The notes beneath the pieces were generated by a model, which saw nothing but the letters and a program-made list of their open reading frames with translations, was not told where the DNA came from and did no database searches. From Thermomicrobiaceae bacterium (GTDB lineage: Bacteria; Chloroflexota; Chloroflexia; Thermomicrobiales; Thermomicrobiaceae): 8,728 bases of DNA. Of this stretch, positions 1 through 5,659 are shown piece after piece. The stretch is from the NCBI GenBank assembly GCA_007124395.1, contig SLFF01000423.1, positions 1 to 8,728 of the forward strand, written 5' to 3'. Numbering within the stretch: the first letter of the stretch is position 1; each line of letters starts with the position of its first letter. Both the position numbers and the translations under genes were made by a program.

Positions 1-390
1 CTGATCTCCGAGATTCAGAATCAGGGAATTCAACCAGCTAGCCCACTCTTCTATCGCTATCGCCGAATGGGCGATCAGCACGCGCCGTTCGCGCTGGAGA
101 TCGGCTTCGGGCTCGAAGACAAGACACATGTGGAGGGAGAACTTCTCTTGTCCGCTATGGAACCGGGCACCTATGTGACCTACCTGCATCGTGGGCATCC
201 AGATCAACTCTTCGAGGTCGATCCGTTGATCCGTGAATGGGCCGCACGCGAAGGGATCGAGTTTTCGATCACCGAGGAGAACGGGTACGAAGCATGGACC
301 GGTCGCTACGAGTTTTTCCTTACTAATCCCGATGATGAGCCAGACCCCAACAACTGGGAGATCAAACTCGCATGGCTTACCACGGGGTAG
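1..390 (+). CDS. GyrI-like / AraC effector-binding domain protein, 5'-truncated
   Basis: The frame is open from the first base to the TAG at 388-390, giving 129 visible residues. The reading matches the GyrI-like small-molecule-binding fold: PLFYRYRRM near the N-terminus, a central GTYVTYLHRGHPDQLFEV segment (family pattern of a Gly turn followed by a His/Gly-rich strand), then helix PLIREWAAREGI and the C-terminal strand pair ending NWEIKLAWLTTG. Known members bind hydrophobic or cationic small molecules, either alone or as the C-terminal half of AraC/MerR regulators. The ATG at 67 is not taken as the start because recognisable domain sequence lies upstream of it, so the true start is outside the window. 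The N-terminal half could carry a helix-turn-helix; this cannot be decided here. The next gene starts 74 bases downstream. The family call is fairly safe; the ligand is unknown. Confidence 0.8.
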   Translation: MISEIQNQGIQPASPLFYRYRRMGDQHAPFALEIGFGLEDKTHVEGELLLSAMEPGTYVTYLHRGHPDQLFEVDPLIREWAAREGIEFSITEENGYEAWTGRYEFFLTNPDDEPDPNNWEIKLAWLTTG

Positions 391-464
391 AGACAGCACC
401 GTGGAAACGTTGAGGTTCAGGACGTAGATCGCAGGCTTATAGCGCTCGAGGAGACGGCAAACGA

Positions 465-1079
465 ATGACAACTCAAGCACTCGCTGGCCGAAAGTTGTCC
501 TACTCGATCCTTGTCTCGCTGGACGGATTCATCAACGGGCCCAATGGCGAACTGGACTGGCATGTAGTCGAGGAGGAATTCCTCCAGTTCGTCAACGAGC
601 AGCAATCAACGGTCGACACCTTTCTGTTCGGTCGCAGGATGTACGAAGTGATGGCGTATTGGGATACCGCGGAACAGGACAAAACGCTATCCGAAGGGGA
701 TCGAGCCTTTGCACGTCGGTGGAATCAGCAGGAGAAGATCGTATTCTCATCGTCGCTGGGGAGCGTCCGGGGTAATGCACGGCTCGCGGAAGGCACCCTG
801 GAAGAGGAGATTCTCAATCTGAAAGCGCGAGATGGTAGCGACATCGAGATTGGCGGAGCAACGCTGGCCGCTGAAGCCATCAATCTCGGTCTCGTCGATG
901 AATACCACCTGTTCGTGCAACCGGTGCTTGTCGGAAGTGGAACTCGGGCGTTTCCTGCCGCCCCGAGTCAGCAGAGGCTCCAGCTCGTTGGTTCCCACTC
1001 TTTTCGCTCAGGGGTCATCTACCACCACTATCGTCGCCTTGACTCGGAATCAACAAGGACGGACGGCGTGTCAGCATGA
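465..1079 (+). CDS. RibD C-terminal / dihydrofolate-reductase-fold family protein
   Basis: This 204-residue protein has the layout of the stand-alone RibD C-terminal (DHFR-like) family. It shows SYSILVSLDGFI (residues 12-23), FGRRMYEVM (55-63), a nucleotide-binding-type IEIGGATLAAEAI (127-139) and VDEYHLFVQPVLVGSGTRAF (144-163). Members are predicted NAD(P)H-dependent reductases; a true folate substrate is not shown for most of them, and the protein should not be read as housekeeping FolA. The ATG at 465 is preceded by GAGGAG at 448-453. The stop overlaps the start of the downstream hydrolase by four bases (ATGA at 1076-1079), so the two are almost certainly translated from one mRNA. The last 14 residues (about 191-204) are polar, extend beyond the domain and probably exist because of the overlap. 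The family is confident; the reaction in the cell is unknown. Confidence 0.88.
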   Translation: MTTQALAGRKLSYSILVSLDGFINGPNGELDWHVVEEEFLQFVNEQQSTVDTFLFGRRMYEVMAYWDTAEQDKTLSEGDRAFARRWNQQEKIVFSSSLGSVRGNARLAEGTLEEEILNLKARDGSDIEIGGATLAAEAINLGLVDEYHLFVQPVLVGSGTRAFPAAPSQQRLQLVGSHSFRSGVIYHHYRRLDSESTRTDGVSA

Positions 1080-2269
1080 CGACAACCGACAAGCAGACTC
1101 GAGAATCGCTCCCGATCGACGAGACGATGCAACATCTCATCGACTCCGGTACTATCCCGGGATTGGCATACCAGATCGAGAAAGATGGAGTCTGCTACTC
1201 GTCAGCACTCGGCATTGCAGACGCGAGCGGTTCACCGACGCGAACCGATACGATCTTCCGGATTGCATCGCTGAGCAAACCGATCGCCGCTGCCGCCACG
1301 ATGCGGCTGATCGAGCGCGGCACGATCACACTCGACCTCGCCGTAGAGGAGCTACTCCCCGAGCTGCGCTGCCAGCGGGTACTGCGGTCGCTGGATAGTG
1401 AACTCGACGATACTGTCCCACTGCGTCGACCGATAACGGTCGAGGACCTGCTCACATTCCGCATGGGAACAGGTATCGTCCTGGCACCTCCGGGAACGTT
1501 TCCAATCCAGCGAGCCACCGATGAATCGAATCTCGGAATCGGGCCACCAGATCCCAGACATATGCCTGAGCCTGATGCGTGGATGCAGCGGTTCTCTACG
1601 TTGCCACTCGTTTATCAACCCGGCGACGAATGGATGTATGTCACAAGTTCTGAGGTGCTGGGAGTTTTGCTCGCTCGTGCGGCGGGGATACCGCTTCCCG
1701 AATTGCTCGAGGAACTCGTATTCAGCCCACTTGGCATGGTGGACACTGGATTCTGGGTACCACCCGAAAAGGTGGATCGCTTCACATCACAGTTCGTAAC
1801 AGATCCCGAAAACGATGAGTTGATCGAATCCGACTCTCCAGGCGATGGCGCCTGGAACCAACCGCCCGCATTCCCCTCTGCAGGTGGCGGGCTGGTTTCC
1901 ACGATCGGAGACTTCAGCAACTTCGCGCGCATGCTTCTAAACAGAGGCGTCCACAACGGCAAGAGCATTCTCTCCGCATCGTCAATCGATCTGATGACGC
2001 GAAACCAGCTGACCGATCGACAGAGAAAGAGCGGTCAGCTAATTCTCGGCGAAGGAAACGGTTGGGGATACGGCATGGCCGTCCGTGTCGAAGAGTCATC
2101 CGTGCCAGGAACACCGGGAAGCTACGGCTGGAACGGGGGATTGGGTACCACCTGGATCAACGATCCTGCACGTTCCATGGTCGCCATCTTCTTCACTCAG
2201 TTGCAGTTCGAATCAGCGGAGATGCCGGAAAGTGCCCGTAAGTTCCTGAAGCTGGTTTACCAGAGTTGA
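1076..2269 (+). CDS. Serine beta-lactamase-fold hydrolase (class C / EstB-like esterase family)
   Basis: The 397-residue protein belongs to the beta-lactamase-related serine hydrolase family (Pfam Beta-lactamase type). The catalytic SxxK motif is S65-L-S-K68 inside FRIASLSKPIAAAA. The second motif is Y188-V-T in WMYVTSSEVLGVLL, where class C enzymes have YxN. The third motif, usually HxG or KTG, is replaced by W352-N-G354 in GSYGWNGGLGTTW, as is common in esterase and peptidase-like members. VEDLLTFRMG (122-131) and FPSAGGGLVSTIGDF (266-280) are further family hallmarks. There is no signal peptide, so it probably acts in the cytoplasm and is unlikely to be a secreted penicillin-degrading enzyme. 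Length is normal for the family. Translation is coupled to the upstream reductase by the ATGA overlap; no separate SD is obvious. Possible activities are ester, amide or lactone hydrolysis; the substrate cannot be told. Confidence 0.9.
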   Translation: MTTTDKQTRESLPIDETMQHLIDSGTIPGLAYQIEKDGVCYSSALGIADASGSPTRTDTIFRIASLSKPIAAAATMRLIERGTITLDLAVEELLPELRCQRVLRSLDSELDDTVPLRRPITVEDLLTFRMGTGIVLAPPGTFPIQRATDESNLGIGPPDPRHMPEPDAWMQRFSTLPLVYQPGDEWMYVTSSEVLGVLLARAAGIPLPELLEELVFSPLGMVDTGFWVPPEKVDRFTSQFVTDPENDELIESDSPGDGAWNQPPAFPSAGGGLVSTIGDFSNFARMLLNRGVHNGKSILSASSIDLMTRNQLTDRQRKSGQLILGEGNGWGYGMAVRVEESSVPGTPGSYGWNGGLGTTWINDPARSMVAIFFTQLQFESAEMPESARKFLKLVYQS

Positions 2270-2323
2270 CGAATTCTGACTCGATCTTTCGGGACCTGTC
2301 GAAAACGTCAGATCCTATTCGTT

Positions 2324-2357
2324 AACTCGCCAGAGGCGCCTGAACGGCAGGCGAGTT
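2324..2357 (+). repeat. 8-bp inverted repeat between hydrolase and YCII gene
   Basis: AACTCGCC at 2324-2331 is exactly complementary to GGCGAGTT at 2350-2357, with an 18-base spacer that itself contains the palindrome AGGCGCCT (2334-2341). The repeat lies 54 bases after the hydrolase stop and ends about 20 bases before the Shine-Dalgarno of the YCII gene. No T-run follows, so it is a poor intrinsic terminator. It could be an operator, a leader hairpin or a Rho-dependent end structure. The function is not known. Confidence 0.45.
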
Positions 2358-2376
2358 TGAACAGCACGCAGCAAGT

Positions 2377-2383
2377 GAAAGGA
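2377..2383 (+). promoter_or_regulatory. Shine-Dalgarno deciding the YCII start
   Basis: GAAAGGA lies 6 bases before the ATG at 2390. The frame could also begin at a TTG at 2357, but that codon sits in the right arm of an inverted repeat and has no SD. The protein from 2390 begins MRVMVIIKA, as YCII/DGPF proteins do. Confidence 0.7.
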
Positions 2384-2389
2384 ACTCCA

Positions 2390-2836
2390 ATGCGAGTCAT
2401 GGTCATCATCAAGGCGAACGAGCACTCGGAAAACGGGGTCATGCCGAGTGAGCAACTTCTGACGGAGATGGGCAAATTCAATCAGGAGCTGGTCGACTCC
2501 GGAATCATGCTGGCCGGGGATGGTCTGCATCCCAGCGCTCGAGGAAAGCGAGTGATCCTCGGTGGCGAGGAAGCATCGGTGGTCGACGGACCGTTCGCGG
2601 AGACAAAAGAGCTCATCGCCGGTTTCTGGATCTGGGAAGTCGAGTCGATGGACCACGCCGTAGAGCTAGTGAAACGGATTCCGAACCCACCCGAAGAGCA
2701 GGTTTCCGGAAACGAAGGAATCATCGAGATCCGTCCGATCTTCGAGGCTGACGACTTCGGGGAAGAGTTCACCCCGGAGGAACGCGCTCGCGAGGACCAG
2801 ATGCGGGCCACGATGGCTGAACGACAATCGTCCTAG
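2390..2836 (+). CDS. YCII-related (DGPF-type) protein
   Basis: This 148-residue protein starts with the family strand MRVMVIIKA, contains GIMLAGDGLHPSARGKRV (38-54) and carries the diagnostic D66-G-P-F motif in VVDGPFAETKELIAGFWIWEVESMDHAVELVKRIPNP (64-100). The YCII fold is a ferredoxin-like dimer related to muconolactone isomerase. Its biochemical role is mostly unknown, although DGPF proteins are well-known genomic partners of ECF sigma factors (the ECF42 group). Here no sigma factor is adjacent. The tail after about residue 118 is acidic and charged (DDFGEEFTPEERAREDQ) and probably forms a helix outside the core. The gene sits between two inverted repeats, suggesting that it may be expressed as its own unit. 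Family identity is strong; function is unassigned. Confidence 0.9.
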   Translation: MRVMVIIKANEHSENGVMPSEQLLTEMGKFNQELVDSGIMLAGDGLHPSARGKRVILGGEEASVVDGPFAETKELIAGFWIWEVESMDHAVELVKRIPNPPEEQVSGNEGIIEIRPIFEADDFGEEFTPEERAREDQMRATMAERQSS

Positions 2837-2859
2837 CCATTGTTCTCCTGAGATTCGAC

Positions 2860-2890
2860 AACCGGGCCGGAACGAACATCCGGCCCGGTT
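2860..2890 (+). terminator. Strong GC-rich hairpin, probable terminator or attenuator
   Basis: AACCGGGCCGG at 2860-2870 pairs perfectly with CCGGCCCGGTT at 2880-2890, giving an 11-bp stem with a 9-base loop. It begins 24 bases after the YCII stop and ends 18 bases before the SD of the next gene. The expected T-tract is missing (the following bases are ACCGAGCAAAA), so it fits a T-less hairpin terminator, an mRNA 3'-stabilising element or an attenuator better than a canonical intrinsic terminator. Confidence 0.55.
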
Positions 2891-2923
2891 ACCGAGCAAA
2901 ATCTGACAAGGAAGGCCCCCGCA

Positions 2924-3346
2924 ATGAACTGGTCACTCGAAGTCGTGGTGGTACCGGTCACAGATATCGACAGGGCAAAATCGTTCTACCACGAGAAACT
3001 CGGATTCAGCGTCGACCACGACACCAGCATGGGCGACGATATTCGTATCGTGCAGCTCACGCCGCCCGGCTCTGGCTGCTCGATCGTCATCGGCAAGGGA
3101 GCCGGACTGAACCGCATGGAACCAGGGTCACAAAAGGGACTACAGCTCGTTGTCGGCGACCTCTGGCGAGCACACAGCGAACTCGTCCAACGAGGCGCTG
3201 AGATCTCCGAAGTTCAGGTGATTTCGCCAGAAGGTATCCGGGCAGCCAATACTGACGATGACCTGAACAACGCAGGGTTCGTCTTCTTCGATGATCCCGA
3301 CGGCAACAGCTGGGCAATCCAGCAAATCACGTCTCGAGGGACCTGA
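2924..3346 (+). CDS. Glyoxalase / bleomycin-resistance (VOC) family protein
   Basis: The 140-residue protein is a single VOC unit of two beta-alpha-beta-beta-beta modules. Module one has LEVVVVPVTDIDRAKSFYHEKLGFSV (5-30). Module two has GLQLVVGDLWRAHSELVQRGAEI (72-94) and the closing FVFFDDPDGNSWAIQQI (119-135). VOC proteins include metal-dependent isomerases, dioxygenases and drug-binding resistance proteins. In this protein the residue after the first strand is E6, not the His of glyoxalase I, and the final strand ends in QQ where close homologues commonly have QE. Metal binding is therefore uncertain and a binding or sequestering role is possible. The start is supported by AAGGAAGG at 2908-2915, 8 bases before ATG. 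It follows the hairpin at 2860-2890, so it may be only partly co-transcribed with the YCII gene. Substrate unknown. Confidence 0.88.
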   Translation: MNWSLEVVVVPVTDIDRAKSFYHEKLGFSVDHDTSMGDDIRIVQLTPPGSGCSIVIGKGAGLNRMEPGSQKGLQLVVGDLWRAHSELVQRGAEISEVQVISPEGIRAANTDDDLNNAGFVFFDDPDGNSWAIQQITSRGT

Positions 3347-3401
3347 ACTCATTCAACTAACCGACCTGGCCACAGGAGATCCAGGACAGGCACCCACATC
3401 C

Positions 3402-3416
3402 GTGACTATTCGTCAC
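3402..3416 (+). repeat. Short inverted repeat after the VOC gene
   Basis: GTGAC (3402-3406) and GTCAC (3412-3416) are complementary around the 5-base spacer TATTC. It lies 55 bases after the VOC stop and about 30 bases before the predicted promoter. Five base pairs is short enough to arise by chance; it could be an upstream regulator site. Nothing else is clear in the 3347-3447 gap. Confidence 0.25.
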
Positions 3417-3447
3417 ATTCCGGCCTGAAACCTGTACCTTCGGACAG

Positions 3448-3475
3448 TTGAATAGCATATGACTAATGCTAATAT
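3448..3475 (+). promoter_or_regulatory. Sigma-70-like promoter upstream of the first PhnB-like gene
   Basis: TTGAAT at 3448-3453 (-35, near TTGACA) and TAATAT at 3470-3475 (-10, near TATAAT) are separated by 16 bases, within an AT-rich patch that stands out from the GC-rich surroundings. Transcription would begin near 3482, about 60 bases before the preferred ATG at 3545. This is the best promoter-like site in the window. It would serve the two tandem PhnB-like genes and perhaps those beyond. Confidence 0.5.
3453..3471 (+). promoter_or_regulatory. Operator-like inverted repeat between the promoter boxes
   Basis: TAGCAT at 3453-3458 and ATGCTA at 3466-3471 are exact reverse complements with a 7-base spacer. 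The repeat occupies the space between the -35 and -10 elements and touches both, the position expected for a repressor or a MerR-type spacer-binding activator. Six-base arms are short, so this is a suggestion from position and symmetry. Confidence 0.4.
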
Positions 3476-3530
3476 ACGTACAGAACACCTGTTCGCAACC
3501 AGGGAGCGGTGATGATTGTAGCGCAGACAT

Positions 3531-3537
3531 GGAAAGG
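3531..3537 (+). promoter_or_regulatory. Shine-Dalgarno deciding the first PhnB-like start
   Basis: GGAAAGG lies 7 bases before the ATG at 3545. Upstream in-frame GTG (3509) and ATG (3512) follow AGGGAG (3501-3506) at only 2 and 5 bases. The 3545 start gives MQFVPYLNF, which aligns end to end with the paralogue's MNIVPYLNF, so 3545 is preferred. The longer form would add 11 or 12 residues. Confidence 0.6.
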
Positions 3538-3544
3538 CGCCAGT

Positions 3545-3946
3545 ATGCAGTTCGTTCCGTACCTCAACTTCACCGGACAGTGCCGTGAGGCGTTCGAGTT
3601 CTATCACCAGGTACTCGGTGGAGAGATTGTCGCGATGATCACGCACGAGGACATGGGAATCCCGGGCCTCGATGAGAAGAGCAAATCACTGATCCTGCAC
3701 GCGAATCTCAAAGTCGGCGATCAGACGCTAATGGCGTCCGACGTAACCGGCGACGTTGCTTCCCCGCCGGTCCCGGTACAGGTGTCCCTGCAAGTCGACG
3801 GAGCCTCTGAGGCCGAGCGAATCTTTCACGCACTGGCCGATGGCGGAAGCGTCATCATGCCGATCGAGAAGCACGAATGGGCCGAACGCTTCGCGTTTCT
3901 GACCGACGAATTCGGCATCCCATGGATGGTCACGACGACCACGTAG
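3545..3946 (+). CDS. PhnB-like VOC family protein (first of two paralogues)
   Basis: The 133-residue protein has the PhnB/3-demethylubiquinone-methyltransferase-like VOC pattern: FVPYLNFTGQCREAFEFYHQVLGGEI (3-28), a central LILHANLKVGDQTLMASD (49-66) with H52, and a C-terminal FAFLTDEFGIPWMVTTTT (117-133). Despite the PhnB name, these stand-alone proteins have no demonstrated role in phosphonate use and are usually labelled VOC family or glyoxalase-like. It shares layout and many positions with the next gene, including PYLNF, CREAF, FY, H52, TLM and FGIPWM, so the pair arose by duplication. Compared with the paralogue, LMGCD is LMASD and the C-terminal N is lost (WMVT instead of WMIN), so the two may bind different ligands. 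The predicted promoter at 3448-3475 lies directly upstream. An alternative start at 3509 or 3512 is possible. Confidence 0.88.
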   Translation: MQFVPYLNFTGQCREAFEFYHQVLGGEIVAMITHEDMGIPGLDEKSKSLILHANLKVGDQTLMASDVTGDVASPPVPVQVSLQVDGASEAERIFHALADGGSVIMPIEKHEWAERFAFLTDEFGIPWMVTTTT

Positions 3947-4026
3947 CCTTAGACGCTCACACCGAACCAGGCTCAGGTTGAAAAGAACTTGTTGGACATC
4001 ACCTCGCGGGAAGGGGAATCACGGTC

Positions 4027-4434
4027 ATGAACATCGTTCCGTATTTGAACTTCGACGGAAACTGCCGGGAAGCGTTCCAGTTCTATCGCGAGGTCTTCGG
4101 AGGTGAGGAGCCCTCGTTCTTCACGAACGAAGACGTCCCGATGGATAACCTGCCTGCAGGGATGGAAAATATGGTCATCCACGCGCAGCTCACATTCGAA
4201 GGTCAGACACTTATGGGCTGCGACAATCCACCAGACTGGTATGAGGCCCCTCGCAGTATCTCCGTCTCGATTCAACTCTCCGATCCTGACAGAGCCAGCA
4301 AGCTGTTCACCGCACTTGCCGAAGACGGACAGGTTTCGATGCCGTGGGGAGAACAACCGTGGGGTGCCCAGTTCGGTATGGCGACTGACCGGTTCGGAAT
4401 CCCGTGGATGATCAACTTTGAACCAGCCAGCTAG
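4027..4434 (+). CDS. PhnB-like VOC family protein (second of two paralogues)
   Basis: The 135-residue protein is closer to the textbook family pattern: NIVPYLNFDGNCREAFQFYREVFGGEE (2-28), MVIHAQLTFEGQTLMGCD (49-66) with H52, and PWGAQFGMATDRFGIPWMIN (111-130). The VOC fold suggests binding of a small metabolite or drug, perhaps with a metal; no substrate can be named. The start at 4027 is preceded by GGGAAGGGG (4008-4016) at 10 bases. It lies 80 bases downstream of its paralogue with no convincing promoter or terminator between them, so co-transcription is likely. C65 in the LMGCD motif and the Pro/Gly-rich loop at 106-113 are the main differences from the upstream copy. Family identity is strong, function open. 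Confidence 0.9.
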   Translation: MNIVPYLNFDGNCREAFQFYREVFGGEEPSFFTNEDVPMDNLPAGMENMVIHAQLTFEGQTLMGCDNPPDWYEAPRSISVSIQLSDPDRASKLFTALAEDGQVSMPWGEQPWGAQFGMATDRFGIPWMINFEPAS

Positions 4435-4543
4435 GCAAAAAGGCGGGATCCTATTGGGTCGCGCTGGAACAATGCCTGACTGCACCAGCTACGTGAAAGA
4501 TGTTGTACCTGTAACCCGCATTCAGCGTTGAAAGGTAGATCAA

Positions 4544-5659
4544 ATGGCAGGAGTTCGAGTCCTCGTCGGTACACGAAAAGGCGCATTCATTCTGACATCG
4601 GATGAATCGCGAAAGGAATGGGACGTCGCCGGCCCCCATTTCGCTGGCTGGGATATCTATCACATGAAAGGTTCACCTGTTGACCCCAACAGGATCTATG
4701 TCTCCCAGTCGATGGGGTGGTTCGGGCAGACGATCCAGCGATCGGACGATGGCGGCAAGAGCTGGGAAGCTGTAGGCAACGAGTTCACATACGACGGCGT
4801 CCCCGGTACCCATCAGTGGTATGACGGCACGGAACACCCGTGGGAGTTCACCCGGGTCTGGCATCTGGAACCCTCGCTGACCGATCCAGACACCGTCTAC
4901 GCCGGAGTCGAAGATGCCGCGTTGTTCAAATCGACTGACGGAGGACACACCTGGAGCGAGCTTTCCGGTCTGCGCACGCACGCTACCGCTGACGGATGGA
5001 TGCCCGGCGCCGGAGGTATGTGCCTCCACTCGATCATCATCGATCCGACGAACCAAGATCGAATCTATGTCGCGATCTCGGCCGCTGGCACCTTCCGCAC
5101 CGACGACGGCGGAACCATCTGGCGCCCAGTCAATACGGGGCTGAGCTCGACGCATATTCCCGACCCCGATGCGGACGTCGGGCACTGCGTCCATAGCATC
5201 GCCATGCACCCCGGGAAGCCCGAAACACTCTACATGCAGAAACACTGGGACATCATGCGAACTGATGACAGCGCAACCACCTGGCACGAGGTGAGCGGCA
5301 ATGTTCCCAGCGATTTCGGTTTTCCGATCGAGGTGCATGCCCACGAACCGGAGACGATCTACGTGGTACCGATCACCAGCGACATGGAACACTACCCGCC
5401 CGACGGGAAACTCCGCGTCTACCGCAGCCGCACCGGAGGAAACGAGTGGGAACCGCTGACAAACGGTCTCCCGCAGGAACACTGCTACGTCAACGTCCTG
5501 CGTGACGCGATGTCGATCGACTCCCTTGACTCCTGCGGGGTCTACGTCGGCACTACCGGTGGCCAGGTCTACGTCTCCCCGGACAGCGGTGACACCTGGC
5601 AGGCGATCGTCCGCGATCTTCCATCCGTGATGTCGGTGGAAGTGCAGACTCTGAAATGA
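4544..5659 (+). CDS. BNR/Asp-box beta-propeller protein (sialidase/VPS10-like fold)
   Basis: The 371-residue protein contains repeated Asp-box motifs (S/T-x-D-x-G-x-x-W): RSDDGGKSW (66-74), KSTDGGHTW (129-137), RTDDGGTIW (185-193), the degenerate RTDDSATTW (239-247) and RSRTGGNEW (294-302), and SPDSGDTW (345-352). Each is preceded by strands such as DTVYAGVEDA or DRIYVAIS, the signature of a six- or seven-bladed propeller. Databases often name such proteins exo-alpha-sialidase or glycosyl hydrolase, but Asp boxes are structural and no sialidase Arg triad is evident, so enzyme activity should not be assumed. There is no signal peptide, implying a cytoplasmic location, unusual for this fold. 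The start has GAAAGG (4530-4535) 8 bases upstream. Its stop overlaps the start of the MoaD/ThiS-like gene (ATGA, 5656-5659), so the two products are made together and may interact. Confidence 0.87.
   Translation: MAGVRVLVGTRKGAFILTSDESRKEWDVAGPHFAGWDIYHMKGSPVDPNRIYVSQSMGWFGQTIQRSDDGGKSWEAVGNEFTYDGVPGTHQWYDGTEHPWEFTRVWHLEPSLTDPDTVYAGVEDAALFKSTDGGHTWSELSGLRTHATADGWMPGAGGMCLHSIIIDPTNQDRIYVAISAAGTFRTDDGGTIWRPVNTGLSSTHIPDPDADVGHCVHSIAMHPGKPETLYMQKHWDIMRTDDSATTWHEVSGNVPSDFGFPIEVHAHEPETIYVVPITSDMEHYPPDGKLRVYRSRTGGNEWEPLTNGLPQEHCYVNVLRDAMSIDSLDSCGVYVGTTGGQVYVSPDSGDTWQAIVRDLPSVMSVEVQTLK

Noticed and set aside
832..1398. 188-residue + strand frame spanning the reductase-hydrolase junction
   Set aside because: It overlaps two well-supported genes, its translation is Arg/Asp/Ser-rich and low in hydrophobic residues, and no family is recognised.
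1076..2269. Classical secreted class C beta-lactamase (AmpC)
   Set aside because: No signal peptide, and the second and third active-site motifs differ from AmpC (YVT, WNG).
2266..2290. TTGACG at the hydrolase stop codon as a -35 box
   Set aside because: No AT-rich -10 hexamer occurs at suitable spacing (the bases around 2289 are not TATAAT-like).
3973..4485. 170-residue antisense frame over the second PhnB-like gene
   Set aside because: It mirrors a strong family member in the sense strand and resembles no known protein.
4673..5482. Long antisense open frame (269 residues) opposite the propeller gene
   Set aside because: It shows no recognisable domain, lies wholly opposite a confidently identified repeat protein, and is the kind of shadow expected in GC-rich coding DNA.
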